Shown one piece after another: positions 1-7,643 of a stretch of DNA of 64,000 bases. Source of the DNA: Clostridia bacterium. Lineage in GTDB: Bacteria > Bacillota > Clostridia > Oscillospirales > Acutalibacteraceae. Location of the stretch: contig JAGALQ010000024.1 in the NCBI GenBank assembly GCA_017625095.1, positions 248,001 to 312,000 of the forward strand, given 5' to 3'. The notes beneath the pieces were generated by a model. It made no database searches, was not told the DNA's origin, and saw only the letters and a list, made by a program, of their open reading frames with translations. The position numbers were made by a program, and so were the translations under genes. Positions within the stretch are counted from its first letter, which is position 1. The number at the start of each line of letters is the position of its first letter.

Positions 1-300
1 GCCGTGGATATAACCCGTAAGCGGAAGAAGTTCCTTTGACTTTATCATTTCTATTGACTTTTCACCAACAGCTTTTGCTGCTTTTTTTAAATCAAGCTCT
101 TTTTCAACCGGCACAACAAAGCAGTAATGATTGCCGCTTTTACCAACGGTTACAAGCGTTTTAAAAACCTTTTTCGGGTCAAGTGACAATATATCCGCAA
201 CCTCAGTGCCGCTTGCTGCCTGTTCGGCTTCATAAGCATGGGCGATATATTTAATTTTTTTCTGATCAAGTATCCGCATTACATTTGTTTTTTCAAGCAT
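1..300 (-). CDS. ybaK: YbaK/EbsC-family aminoacyl-tRNA deacylase, C-terminus cut by window edge
   Basis: The first 100 codons read from an ATG at 298-300 (start MLEKTNVMRI) and run off the left edge without a stop. The sequence shows the YbaK/ProX fold pattern: an early segment ending in Ala-Tyr-Glu, then FKTLVT and a HYCFVVPVE strand, and LTGYIHG just before the edge, where the family's Gly-Gly-x-Ser-Pro motif normally follows. Members hydrolyse mischarged Cys-tRNA(Pro), acting in the cytoplasm as trans-editing factors. A GGGGATG ribosome binding site lies just upstream. Family membership is clear; the exact substrate is inferred from the family. Confidence 0.88.
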   Translation of the reverse strand, partial: MLEKTNVMRILDQKKIKYIAHAYEAEQAASGTEVADILSLDPKKVFKTLVTVGKSGNHYCFVVPVEKELDLKKAAKAVGEKSIEMIKSKELLPLTGYIHG

Positions 301-456
301 AAAAAACATCCCCGTAAGTTTTATGCGATTATTATATCACTTTACTTATTTTTTGCAAGCAGACCTTTTTTTAATTTACTGTTGAAATTTTGCAATCACA
401 GTGGTATAACTTGAAATATATTCACATTTCAGCGGTATATCTGCCGATTTCACAGA

Positions 457-488
457 TTCGACAAATAAACCGCAACAGGTTGTATAAT
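457..488 (+). promoter_or_regulatory. Candidate promoter with a Spo0A box upstream of the LytTR gene
   Basis: TTCGACA at 457-463 is the exact reverse complement of the Spo0A box TGTCGAA, and the flanks extend the match (reverse strand TTTGTCGAAT). It sits where a -35 element would be for the TATAAT at 483-488, about 19 bases apart, the arrangement used by Spo0A-activated promoters. A seven-base match is expected several times by chance in 64 kb on both strands, so position rather than sequence alone supports it. Confidence 0.45.
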
Positions 489-529
489 CATCACATCAAG
501 ACACACTATTTAACCCGGAGATGTAAAAA

Positions 530-1228
530 ATGCAGATTGCAATATGTGAGGAATGCAGCAAAGAAGCGGCTGCAATTAAAGAATTTCTGAAAAAGTATTC
601 ACAAACAAAATCGCTTTCATTTTCCGTTTCTCAATTCAGTAACGGAACAGATCTTATTTATGAAATTGAAGACGGTAAGCATTTTGACATTATTTTTATT
701 GATGACAAAAACAACTACAACGGAATTACGACAGCGGAAAAAATCAGACAGCTCAACTACTCCGGTGAAATAATATTCACGGCTGATACAAATGAGCACG
801 CAGTTGACGGATATGAAGTCAATGCCTGCGGATACATTGTCAAGCCTTTGAGCCGCTCAAAGCTTTTCGGTGCACTTGACAGAGCGGCTGACAAATTCAC
901 GGCTGACGTATACCGTTTCAAGCACAGAAGCGATATCATTACACTTGCACTAAACGACATTATGTTCATTGAAAGCCGCAACTCGAAATGTATTATCCAC
1001 TGCAAAGACGGCGCAAAGCACACAATCTACACCAAACTGAGCGAAATTGAAAAAGAGCTTAATGACAGCAGGTTTTTGCGAAGCCACCAGAGCTATCTTG
1101 TCAATATGAACCATATTATAAAAGCGGATAAATGCTTTGAACTGACAAACGGTGAAAAGATTCTTATAAGACAGCGAAGCCTGAAAGAAATCAAAAAGAA
1201 ATACACCGAATATACAGGCACAAAATAA
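530..1228 (+). CDS. LytTR-family response regulator (AgrA/LytR type)
   Basis: A 232-residue cytoplasmic DNA-binding regulator. Residues 1-115 form a receiver domain: Asp58 in the IFIDD strand is the likely phosphate acceptor, Thr84 and Lys105 (IVKPL) match the conserved Thr and Lys, but the acidic pocket is CEE rather than the usual DDE/CDD. Residues about 130-228 are a LytTR DNA-binding domain (IMFIES, FLRSHQSYLVN). LytTR regulators usually control peptide signalling, bacteriocin or cell-surface genes. No sensor kinase gene is adjacent; the gene stands alone, convergent with spo0A. CCGGAGATG precedes the ATG. Its promoter carries a possible Spo0A box, suggesting it may be a Spo0A target (inference). 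Confidence 0.9.
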   Translation: MQIAICEECSKEAAAIKEFLKKYSQTKSLSFSVSQFSNGTDLIYEIEDGKHFDIIFIDDKNNYNGITTAEKIRQLNYSGEIIFTADTNEHAVDGYEVNACGYIVKPLSRSKLFGALDRAADKFTADVYRFKHRSDIITLALNDIMFIESRNSKCIIHCKDGAKHTIYTKLSEIEKELNDSRFLRSHQSYLVNMNHIIKADKCFELTNGEKILIRQRSLKEIKKKYTEYTGTK

Positions 1229-1259
1229 GGGAAGATTCACTGCGAATCTTCCCTCTTTA
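1229..1259. terminator. Bidirectional hairpin between LytTR gene and spo0A
   Basis: Perfect 10-bp stem GGGAAGATTC/GAATCTTCCC at 1229-1238 and 1244-1253 with a T-rich tail on the plus strand. It lies between two convergent stop codons and probably serves both genes. Confidence 0.8.
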
Positions 1260-2018
1260 TTATCCTGCTTTTAGCTGAAGTCTGAATTTATCGGCTAACA
1301 TTGCAATAAACTCCGAGTTGGTAGGTTTGCCGCGCTGTGACTGAATTGTATAACCGAAATAAGAATTGAGCACCTCAACGTCTCCCCTGTCCCACGCAAC
1401 CTCAATAGCGTGGCGGATTGCACGCTCCACGCGCGAAGAAGTTGTGGCATATTTTTTTGCAACACCCGGATAGAGCAGTTTTGTTACGGCATTTATACTG
1501 TCGGGGTCTTCAATGGACATTATTATCGCTTCACGCAGATACTGATAACCCTTTATATGTGCCGGCACACCTATCATATGAAGCGTCTGTGTAATCCTCA
1601 TTTCAAGACTGTCCGTGCCCTCTCTTGTCGATTCGCGCTGTTTGTCGGTAAACATTGACTGAATACGGTTTGCCATTGCATCGTAATCAAACGGACGCAG
1701 GAAAAAATAATCAGCCCCTGCGTTCATAATATCGCTTTCAAGTGCAGGGTTATCAAACCCGAAAACAATAATGAATTTTGTTGCAAGCATCGGGTGCTGG
1801 ATTTTCAGTGAACTTATAACGCTTATTGCGTCAGCGCCTGGCAGAAAAACATCCATTATAACCGCATCGGGTCTTGTCTTTGACACAATTTCAATAAGAC
1901 GTCTGCCGTCTTTTTCGATACACTCCGCATCCATTCCGTGGCTTTTCATTGCAGTACGGCAGGGTTTTCCGAAATTATCACTGATATCCGCAATGAGAAT
2001 TCTGAGTTTTTTCTCCAT
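1260..2018 (-). CDS. spo0A: Sporulation master regulator Spo0A with an eroded receiver domain
   Basis: 252 residues. The C-terminal effector domain (about 140-252) is strongly conserved, including [17 protein letters not shown], the recognition helix [17 protein letters not shown] and [10 protein letters not shown], so the identification as the master activator of sporulation/stationary-phase genes is firm. The receiver domain keeps the acceptor Asp56 (MDVFLP) but departs elsewhere: the second acidic pocket residue is lost (ADIS, family ADD), the conserved Thr/Ser near 86 is Phe (IVFGF), and the invariant Lys108 is Arg (FLRPF). These changes suggest weak or altered phosphorylation control (inference). 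Start ATG follows TAAGGAATG. The gene is convergent with the LytTR regulator. Confidence 0.95.
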   Translation of the reverse strand: MEKKLRILIADISDNFGKPCRTAMKSHGMDAECIEKDGRRLIEIVSKTRPDAVIMDVFLPGADAISVISSLKIQHPMLATKFIIVFGFDNPALESDIMNAGADYFFLRPFDYDAMANRIQSMFTDKQRESTREGTDSLEMRITQTLHMIGVPAHIKGYQYLREAIIMSIEDPDSINAVTKLLYPGVAKKYATTSSRVERAIRHAIEVAWDRGDVEVLNSYFGYTIQSQRGKPTNSEFIAMLADKFRLQLKAG

Positions 2019-2223
2019 AAAAAATCATTCCTTAACTTAAATTTATGTTTCATAACGTGATTGCTGTGAATAACTTAATTAACCGCGCTTTCCGCTCACC
2101 TCCGACAATGTTTGCTTTCACACCTTGACACTGTGGAAAATATTAGCAGATTAAGCGCTTAAAAGGATGTTTTTTATGAAAATGAAGCGATTTATAATGA
2201 ATGCGGCTGACGAATAAGCGGAT

Positions 2224-2270
2224 AAAACAAAAAAGTGTACCGAAAAAGCAAACGCTTAATCGGTACACTG
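2224..2270 (-). terminator. Terminator of the GNAT fusion-trmO transcript
   Basis: Perfect 10-bp inverted repeat AGTGTACCGA (2234-2243) and TCGGTACACT (2260-2269). Read on the minus strand it is followed by a run TTTTTTG TTTT. It lies about 10 bases after the trmO stop codon. Confidence 0.85.
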
Positions 2271-2279
2271 AAAAATCTG

Positions 2280-2954
2280 TTAACTTGCAATGTCAATGCT
2301 GACCACAGTCATCACGCCGTCGCACACTGAAAAACGCACCTCAAAACCTGCAAAAGCAAACCCGTAAATCCGCTCAGGGTCATTCTGATAAGACGGTCTG
2401 GGGTCCTGCGAGAGAATAGCTGTAAGTGTTCCGCGCTTCTCTTCGGGAATACGGGATAACAGCTCATCATTAACCTCAACGGTAAGCGTTCTGTCCGGCA
2501 GAGTCTGAGTAAAACCGCAAACCGCATCCGGGTGCGAATCGGTATAACTAAGATACGGTTTGATATCGTATATCGGTGTACCGTTCATCAGGTCACATCC
2601 GCTCACATAAAGCACTGGACCTTCATCGGCAGTATACTCGATCCTTTCAAGTCTGACGGAAGATAAGCCGATTGAGTTCGGTCTGAACGGCGAACGCGTT
2701 GCAAATACACCTACCCTTTTGTTGCCGCCGAGCATCGGTGGGCGCACCGTAGGTGACCAGCCCTCCCTCACAGCTTCGGAAAACTGCCAGAGAAGCCAGA
2801 TATGAGAAAAATCCTCAAGCCCTCTGAACGCTTCGGGGTTGCGGTATTCACGCTCAAACACAATTCTGCCCATTATACCTTCGACCAGTCCGCTCTGGCG
2901 AGGCAGACCGAATTTTGAGGGTAGATCGGTTGAGATACGGGCAATTATTTTCAT
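2280..2954 (-). CDS. trmO: tRNA (N6-threonylcarbamoyladenosine(37)-N6)-methyltransferase TrmO
   Basis: 224 residues of the TsaA/YaeB/VirR family. Typical features are the start IIARISTDLPSKFGLPRQ, FSHIWLLW, the GVFATRSPFRPNSIGLS block (about 83-99) and the D-x-K-PY motif in YDIKPYLSYTDS, followed by the C-terminal DPRPSY segment. TrmO uses S-adenosylmethionine to add a methyl group to t6A37 in tRNAs reading ACY codons. Its start codon overlaps the upstream GNAT fusion gene by four bases, implying co-transcription and translational coupling. Confidence 0.93.
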   Translation of the reverse strand: MKIIARISTDLPSKFGLPRQSGLVEGIMGRIVFEREYRNPEAFRGLEDFSHIWLLWQFSEAVREGWSPTVRPPMLGGNKRVGVFATRSPFRPNSIGLSSVRLERIEYTADEGPVLYVSGCDLMNGTPIYDIKPYLSYTDSHPDAVCGFTQTLPDRTLTVEVNDELLSRIPEEKRGTLTAILSQDPRPSYQNDPERIYGFAFAGFEVRFSVCDGVMTVVSIDIAS

Positions 2955-4831
2955 TTTGATTCCTGAGCTTTTTTCTCCTGCTCTTCCTTATCCTTTTTCT
3001 CCTGCTCCTCAAGCTTCTTTACAAGACGGGCATAGTTTTCTGCAGGGATATCGGGATTACCCTTTGAGTAACCGGGAATAAGCATATCACCCGCAACCTT
3101 GGGATCTGTGCAGCGTGTATCATTGCGCCAGATATCACGCTCTTCCTTATTGCGGAGGTTGGGAACATCCATAGGCTTGCCGCCTTCAAGAACCGAATAA
3201 TAAGCAAACATACCGGGCAGGAACATATCCATAGCCTCATAAACGTCGATAATATCCGCATTCTTATTGCCGTTGAGATACTCAATGAAATTGTACATTA
3301 CATAGAAGTCGGAGCCGCCGTGACCGTAAGGCTCTGCCTTGTATGCAAGCTCATCAGCAGTAGACGTAAGAACACTTTCAGAATCGTTATCGCCCTCGTT
3401 TTTATCGCAGTTGACATAAAGGGTATGAACGTATTCTTTTGTTTCATCATCTTCGCGTGCGCTTTCCATTCTGCCCTTTGAGCCGTAAATGGAATACCAG
3501 ATAGAATCCTTTGACGGACCGACACCGTGGATGCTCTTGAGAACAGCACCGTTTTCAAGTGTTACCATCTCAATACCGATGGGACCTGCCTTTGCACCCA
3601 TACGCTCCATTCTCTTATTGAAAGGAACCTCAAATCCGCTGACTCTGACAGGACGCATACCTGTGATATGTACAAGCGGACCTAAGGAGTGTGTGCAGTA
3701 ATAGCAAGCATGCATCTGATTGCGCCAGTGATCGGGCAGACCTCTTGTCCAGTTGTGCCATCCGCCCTCACAGTTGTGCATATATTCGCCCTCGCCGTAC
3801 TCAAAATCACCGAGAACTCCTGCGCGATAAAGCTGACGCATTTTGCGAGGTGCTGCCATATAGCAGTAGTTTTCTGCATAAGCATAGGTCTTGCCGGTAC
3901 GCTCAACAGCTTCGATAAGCTCGACAGCCTGCTTGAGAGTCTGTACGGGAAGAACCTCGCTTATAACATTAAGACCTTTTTCCATACACTTTACAGCAAA
4001 AGGAGCGTGCTCTGTAGCAAAGTTTGCAAGAACAACAGCATCCATATCGTGCTCAAGGAATTTATCAAAATCATCGTAAAAAACAATGCTGTCGTTGCCG
4101 TATGCTGCCTTTGCCTTCTCGAGTGTGGGAACGTGATTGTCGCAGATTGCAACAAGCTCTGCATTATCCTGCTTTACGCAGTAATCCATCATTGTTTTGC
4201 CTCTGCCTGCACCGACAACACCGATTTTAACCTTGCGGGGAGGTGTATAACCGTCACGGTAGATGGGATAGCAGTAAACACCGTCCTCATCAACGGCATC
4301 AGCCTTATCAATGCCGTACTCTGTGAGCACAGCCTCCCAGCGCTCTTTCATACCCTCGTCATATTCGACAGGATGGAAGCCTGAATTGAGATAGCTCTTT
4401 ACGGCACCCTTGCGCCACTCATCTGTTGTGAGATAAATATACTTAACACCCTGAGCGTTGAGCTTTTTGATGGCAATATTGTTGAGATACTTGACAAGGC
4501 CCTTGCCTCTGAACTCGGTCTTTATACCGACCATATGAAGCTCACCGCAGTTCTTCTCGGGGTGGAAGATGGCGGATGCAGTGCCGACGTGCTCACCGTT
4601 ATAATCAATAAAGAAGACGTCGGTTGCAATATTCACATCGTCGTGGTCAGTGATTCTGTCGTCAAAAGTTTCTCTGTCGGAATCATCGCCGACAAGACCA
4701 TTTTTACAGCAATCAATCCATGCCTGAACATCTTCATCACTTTCTGTGCAATTTGAAAACGAATAACCCTCGGGCAAAGTAAGTTCTTCGATGGGAGTAC
4801 CCGCTGTCCAATACATTTTGAGTTGTCTCAT
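2951..4831 (-). CDS. GNAT acetyltransferase fused to a Gfo/Idh/MocA (GH109-like) oxidoreductase
   Basis: A 626-residue two-domain protein. Residues about 1-170 are a GNAT fold with the acetyl-CoA loop FRGKGL near 107-112 and a typical NSGFHPVEY end. Residues about 200-590 are a Gfo/Idh/MocA enzyme: Rossmann motif VGAGRGK at 206-212, then a segment where the family's catalytic E-K-P is replaced by SEVLPV, and a YAENYCYM/AGVLGDFEYGEGEYMH region like that of the GH109 NAD-dependent glycosidase branch. The last 30 residues are a Lys/Glu-rich coiled tail. GAGGTGA precedes the ATG. The order suggests a sugar or amino-sugar substrate for both domains, but neither reaction can be named. It overlaps trmO by four bases. 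Confidence 0.82.
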   Translation of the reverse strand: MRQLKMYWTAGTPIEELTLPEGYSFSNCTESDEDVQAWIDCCKNGLVGDDSDRETFDDRITDHDDVNIATDVFFIDYNGEHVGTASAIFHPEKNCGELHMVGIKTEFRGKGLVKYLNNIAIKKLNAQGVKYIYLTTDEWRKGAVKSYLNSGFHPVEYDEGMKERWEAVLTEYGIDKADAVDEDGVYCYPIYRDGYTPPRKVKIGVVGAGRGKTMMDYCVKQDNAELVAICDNHVPTLEKAKAAYGNDSIVFYDDFDKFLEHDMDAVVLANFATEHAPFAVKCMEKGLNVISEVLPVQTLKQAVELIEAVERTGKTYAYAENYCYMAAPRKMRQLYRAGVLGDFEYGEGEYMHNCEGGWHNWTRGLPDHWRNQMHACYYCTHSLGPLVHITGMRPVRVSGFEVPFNKRMERMGAKAGPIGIEMVTLENGAVLKSIHGVGPSKDSIWYSIYGSKGRMESAREDDETKEYVHTLYVNCDKNEGDNDSESVLTSTADELAYKAEPYGHGGSDFYVMYNFIEYLNGNKNADIIDVYEAMDMFLPGMFAYYSVLEGGKPMDVPNLRNKEERDIWRNDTRCTDPKVAGDMLIPGYSKGNPDIPAENYARLVKKLEEQEKKDKEEQEKKAQESK

Positions 4832-4979
4832 TTTCTGTCACCTCATAAAAAATATTACAGGGAGAGTATGGCACATTTTGTTGTAATTTTCAAGCTTATT
4901 CACAAAATATATTGAAAAACGCAGCAAAAAGTATTAATCTAACAACATAACAGATTTACAGAAAGAAGATGTATTATCT

Positions 4980-5822
4980 ATGTGGAAACAAAAGCTTTGC
5001 CTGAGCACGACCGACGACTCACCACTCAGCACAAAAGAACAGATAATGCTGTTTAAGAAATCCGGCTTTGAGGCATTTTTCACGGGATGGAAGCCGGGTG
5101 AACCTGTCAAGGAATACGCCGAGCTGGCTAATGAGCTCGGTATGATATATCAATCAATACACGCACCGTTCGGAAAAGCTGACGATATGTGGCACGGTGA
5201 TGATTCTTTGGGAAAAGCAGCGGTTGAAGAGCTGATCGACTGCGTTCACGCCTGTGCGGAATGCGGCGTTGAAATAATGATTGTTCACGCGTTTATCGGA
5301 TTTGATGATGACAGGAAACCGACTGAACAAGGATTGGAAAGATTCGGTAAAGTTGTTGATGAAGCTCAGAAGTATTCGGTAAAAATTGCATTTGAAAACA
5401 CCGAAGGCGAAGAATATCTCGCCGCATTGCTTGAACATTTCAAGGATAACGACAGCGTAGGATTCTGCTGGGATTCGGGGCACGAAATGTGCTACAACTA
5501 TTCAAAAGATCTTCTTGCACTTTACGGCGACAAGCTGATTGCAACACATCTCAACGATAACCTCGGAATAAGCGATTTCGGCGGCAGGATATACTGGACC
5601 GATGACCTGCATCTGCTGCCCTTTGACGGTATTGCCGACTGGGACGGCATTGCAAAAAGGCTTGACAGATGCGGCTTTAACGGAATAATGACGTTTGAAC
5701 TTAACATCCGCTCAAAACCCGACAGACACGAAAACGATATATACACAAAAATGACAACCGAAGAATACATTGCCGAATGCTACAAAAGAGCGTGCAGAGT
5801 TGCTGCAAAAAGGCGCAGATAA
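4980..5822 (+). CDS. Sugar phosphate isomerase/epimerase (xylose isomerase-like TIM barrel)
   Basis: 280 residues of the AP endonuclease 2/xylose isomerase-like TIM-barrel family. Visible metal-site motifs are SIHAPFG near 58, the Glu of AFENTEGE near 140, CWDSGHEM near 162, THLNDN near 185 and the C-terminal FELN strand. Such proteins isomerise or epimerise sugars and often work beside Gfo/Idh/MocA oxidoreductases. Here it is transcribed away from the GNAT-oxidoreductase fusion across a 148-base divergent gap, which fits a shared sugar pathway (inference). The ribosome site is weak (AAGAAG). The substrate is unknown. Confidence 0.82.
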   Translation: MWKQKLCLSTTDDSPLSTKEQIMLFKKSGFEAFFTGWKPGEPVKEYAELANELGMIYQSIHAPFGKADDMWHGDDSLGKAAVEELIDCVHACAECGVEIMIVHAFIGFDDDRKPTEQGLERFGKVVDEAQKYSVKIAFENTEGEEYLAALLEHFKDNDSVGFCWDSGHEMCYNYSKDLLALYGDKLIATHLNDNLGISDFGGRIYWTDDLHLLPFDGIADWDGIAKRLDRCGFNGIMTFELNIRSKPDRHENDIYTKMTTEEYIAECYKRACRVAAKRRR

Positions 5823-5857
5823 CCGCTATTTTTTATTAAAATTTAACAATTAACTTA

Positions 5858-5886
5858 TAGACATTATGTAACCTTTCTGTTACAAT
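5858..5886 (+). promoter_or_regulatory. Candidate vegetative promoter of the M28 peptidase gene
   Basis: TAGACA (5858-5863) and TACAAT (5881-5886) are separated by 17 bases, about 40 bases ahead of the peptidase start. One mismatch to each sigma-A consensus element. Confidence 0.4.
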
Positions 5887-5923
5887 ATTAACATTAAATT
5901 AACGCAAAAGGAGATGCGTAGAG

Positions 5924-7165
5924 TTGAATTTACAAAAACTTATCGACAAAAAAGGTAACGCGGCTAAGTATATGGTCGAGGAAATCACGCACATCATCAA
6001 AACATTCGAGAAGCGTGACCCCGGCTCTAAGGGTGAAAAACAGGCCTGCGAATATATGGCAGACGTACTTAAAAACGACTGCGGCTGTGAATACGTAAAG
6101 GTCGAATCATTCAAAGAAAATCCCCGTTCATTCTATGGCTGGATTTATTTCACAATGACTTTTGTTCTTCTGGCTGTTGTTCTTTTCTTCTTCTTCCCGA
6201 TTGCCAGCGTATTGCTTATCTGCGCAGGTTTCTTTATTGTTCTTGCACAGTTCGGCGTTTATAAAAAGCTTATTGACCGTTGCTTCCCCGAGAAAACGGG
6301 TCACAACGTAACAGCATACAAGAAATGCACAGGCGAAACCAAGAGAAGAATCATCTTCAACGGTCACCCTGATGCTGCCTGGGAATGGCCCGTTAACTAC
6401 GCGCTCGGCGGTGTTGGCTTCGAGGGTCACGCAATCATCTGCGTCGTAGGCGCACTTTTCTATCTCGTAATTTCAGTTATTTATATCATTCAGAACGGTC
6501 TCGGCTTCGGTGTTGCAGACACATCCGATCCTGTTGTTAAGGCTGCTCTCTGGGGTCTGATTTTTGTTCCGTTTATGATCGGTCTTTACTGGATGGTCAA
6601 CTACAAGCGTCCCGTTGACGGTGCAAACGATAACCTCTCCGGCTGCTATATGGGTATCGCAATCCTCAAGGCACTCAAGGACGAAGGCATTGAGCTTGAG
6701 AACACAGAAATCGGTGTTGTTCTTACAGGCTCTGAGGAAGCAGGTCTCCGCGGTTCAAAGGCATGGTGTGAGGCACACAAGGACGAATTCAACGACGTAC
6801 CCACATTCTTCTATTCTTACGATACAATTTATGACCCCAAATACCTTATGGTTAACTACCGCGACCTCAACGGTACGGTTAAGGTTGACAAGGATGTATC
6901 CGACCTGTTTATGGAATCCGCAAAAGAGCTTGGCATCCACTGCTCAAAGGGTATGGTTCCCCCGCTCGGCGGCGCAACAGATTCTGCAGCATTTGCTCAG
7001 GCAGGTCTCAGAGCTACAGGTATAACAGGTCTTAACCATAAGCTTGAAAGCTACTACCACACAAGACGCGATACATACGACAACATGAACGAAAAGGGTC
7101 TTGCAGACTGCTACGCAGTAAGCGTAAAGGTTCTTGAAAAGTTCGATGCAGGCGCAAAACAGTAA
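5924..7165 (+). CDS. Membrane-embedded M28-family zinc peptidase
   Basis: 413 residues. The start is a TTG, ten bases after an AAAGGAG site; the nearby ATG at 5914 is out of frame. All M28 zinc ligands are visible: His148-x-Asp150 (NGHPD), Asp236 (GANDNLSG), the Glu271-Glu272 pair (GSEEAGLRG), Asp300 and His379 (SYYHT). Two hydrophobic helices span about 72-112 before the catalytic domain. A further two lie about 168-190 and 205-227, between the first zinc ligands and the bridging Asp, where ordinary M28 enzymes have only a short loop. The enzyme is therefore probably a membrane aminopeptidase; its substrate is unknown. It is followed three bases later by a small membrane protein. Confidence 0.85.
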   Translation: MNLQKLIDKKGNAAKYMVEEITHIIKTFEKRDPGSKGEKQACEYMADVLKNDCGCEYVKVESFKENPRSFYGWIYFTMTFVLLAVVLFFFFPIASVLLICAGFFIVLAQFGVYKKLIDRCFPEKTGHNVTAYKKCTGETKRRIIFNGHPDAAWEWPVNYALGGVGFEGHAIICVVGALFYLVISVIYIIQNGLGFGVADTSDPVVKAALWGLIFVPFMIGLYWMVNYKRPVDGANDNLSGCYMGIAILKALKDEGIELENTEIGVVLTGSEEAGLRGSKAWCEAHKDEFNDVPTFFYSYDTIYDPKYLMVNYRDLNGTVKVDKDVSDLFMESAKELGIHCSKGMVPPLGGATDSAAFAQAGLRATGITGLNHKLESYYHTRRDTYDNMNEKGLADCYAVSVKVLEKFDAGAKQ

Positions 7166-7168
7166 GAG

Positions 7169-7600
7169 ATGAAAGAAAAAGAACTTGTATTCAAGCTCAG
7201 CAAATCTGATAAATCCGTAATAATACCTATGTTGATTTTTATGATTGTTACAGGCGGAATTTCATTGTGGCTGTATCTCTCAGACAACGGGTTCTTTATA
7301 TTTACGCTTATCTTCTTTGCTTTTATTACCGCTCTTTTAATTCACGCTGTTTATTGCATTTGTTTTATTAAGGTTTTGATTTACGAAGACGGATTTCTTT
7401 ATCAACCGAATATTTTCACTAAAAGGTATTTCGATTATTCAGAAATTTCCGAAGCGTGGGACACTCAAAAGCATTATCCCAACAACACAGTAACGTGGTG
7501 TTTTAATTTTAAAACAGTTGACGGTCAACAGTTCAGCTTTGTGTGCCCGATGAATCAAAGCGACGGCATTGATTATATGCTTGATAAAATAAATAATTAG
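7169..7600 (+). CDS. Small membrane protein with a PH-like domain
   Basis: 143 residues. Two hydrophobic segments (about 16-36 and 41-65) form a membrane hairpin, and the C-terminal half (LIYEDGFLYQPN, SEISEAW, VTWCFNFKT) resembles the beta-rich bacterial PH-like domain that follows such hairpins. It begins three bases after the M28 peptidase stop and ends at a strong terminator, so the two form an operon. A partner or modulator role for the peptidase is only suggested by the context. No specific function is recognised. Confidence 0.65.
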   Translation: MKEKELVFKLSKSDKSVIIPMLIFMIVTGGISLWLYLSDNGFFIFTLIFFAFITALLIHAVYCICFIKVLIYEDGFLYQPNIFTKRYFDYSEISEAWDTQKHYPNNTVTWCFNFKTVDGQQFSFVCPMNQSDGIDYMLDKINN

Positions 7601-7640
7601 AAAATGGGTTCTGTTCAAATTGAACAGAACCCATTTTTTC
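7601..7640. terminator. Bidirectional terminator with 18-bp stem
   Basis: A near-perfect palindrome with arms AAAATGGGTTCTGTTCAA (7601-7618) and its complement (7620-7637), followed by Ts. It closes the plus-strand peptidase operon and the convergent membrane-protein gene at 7644. Confidence 0.9.
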
Positions 7641-7643
7641 AAC

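Noticed and set aside
2101-2108. Second Spo0A box upstream of spo0A (TCCGACA)
   Set aside because: It differs from TTCGACA at a core position and has no clear promoter around it.
2749-2772. CCTCCCTCAC run within trmO as another REP-like copy
   Set aside because: It lies in well-conserved coding sequence and lacks the paired hairpin arms.
3689-4384. Long plus-strand open frame inside the GNAT-oxidoreductase gene
   Set aside because: It is the antisense shadow of a well-supported coding sequence and shows no family pattern or ribosome site.
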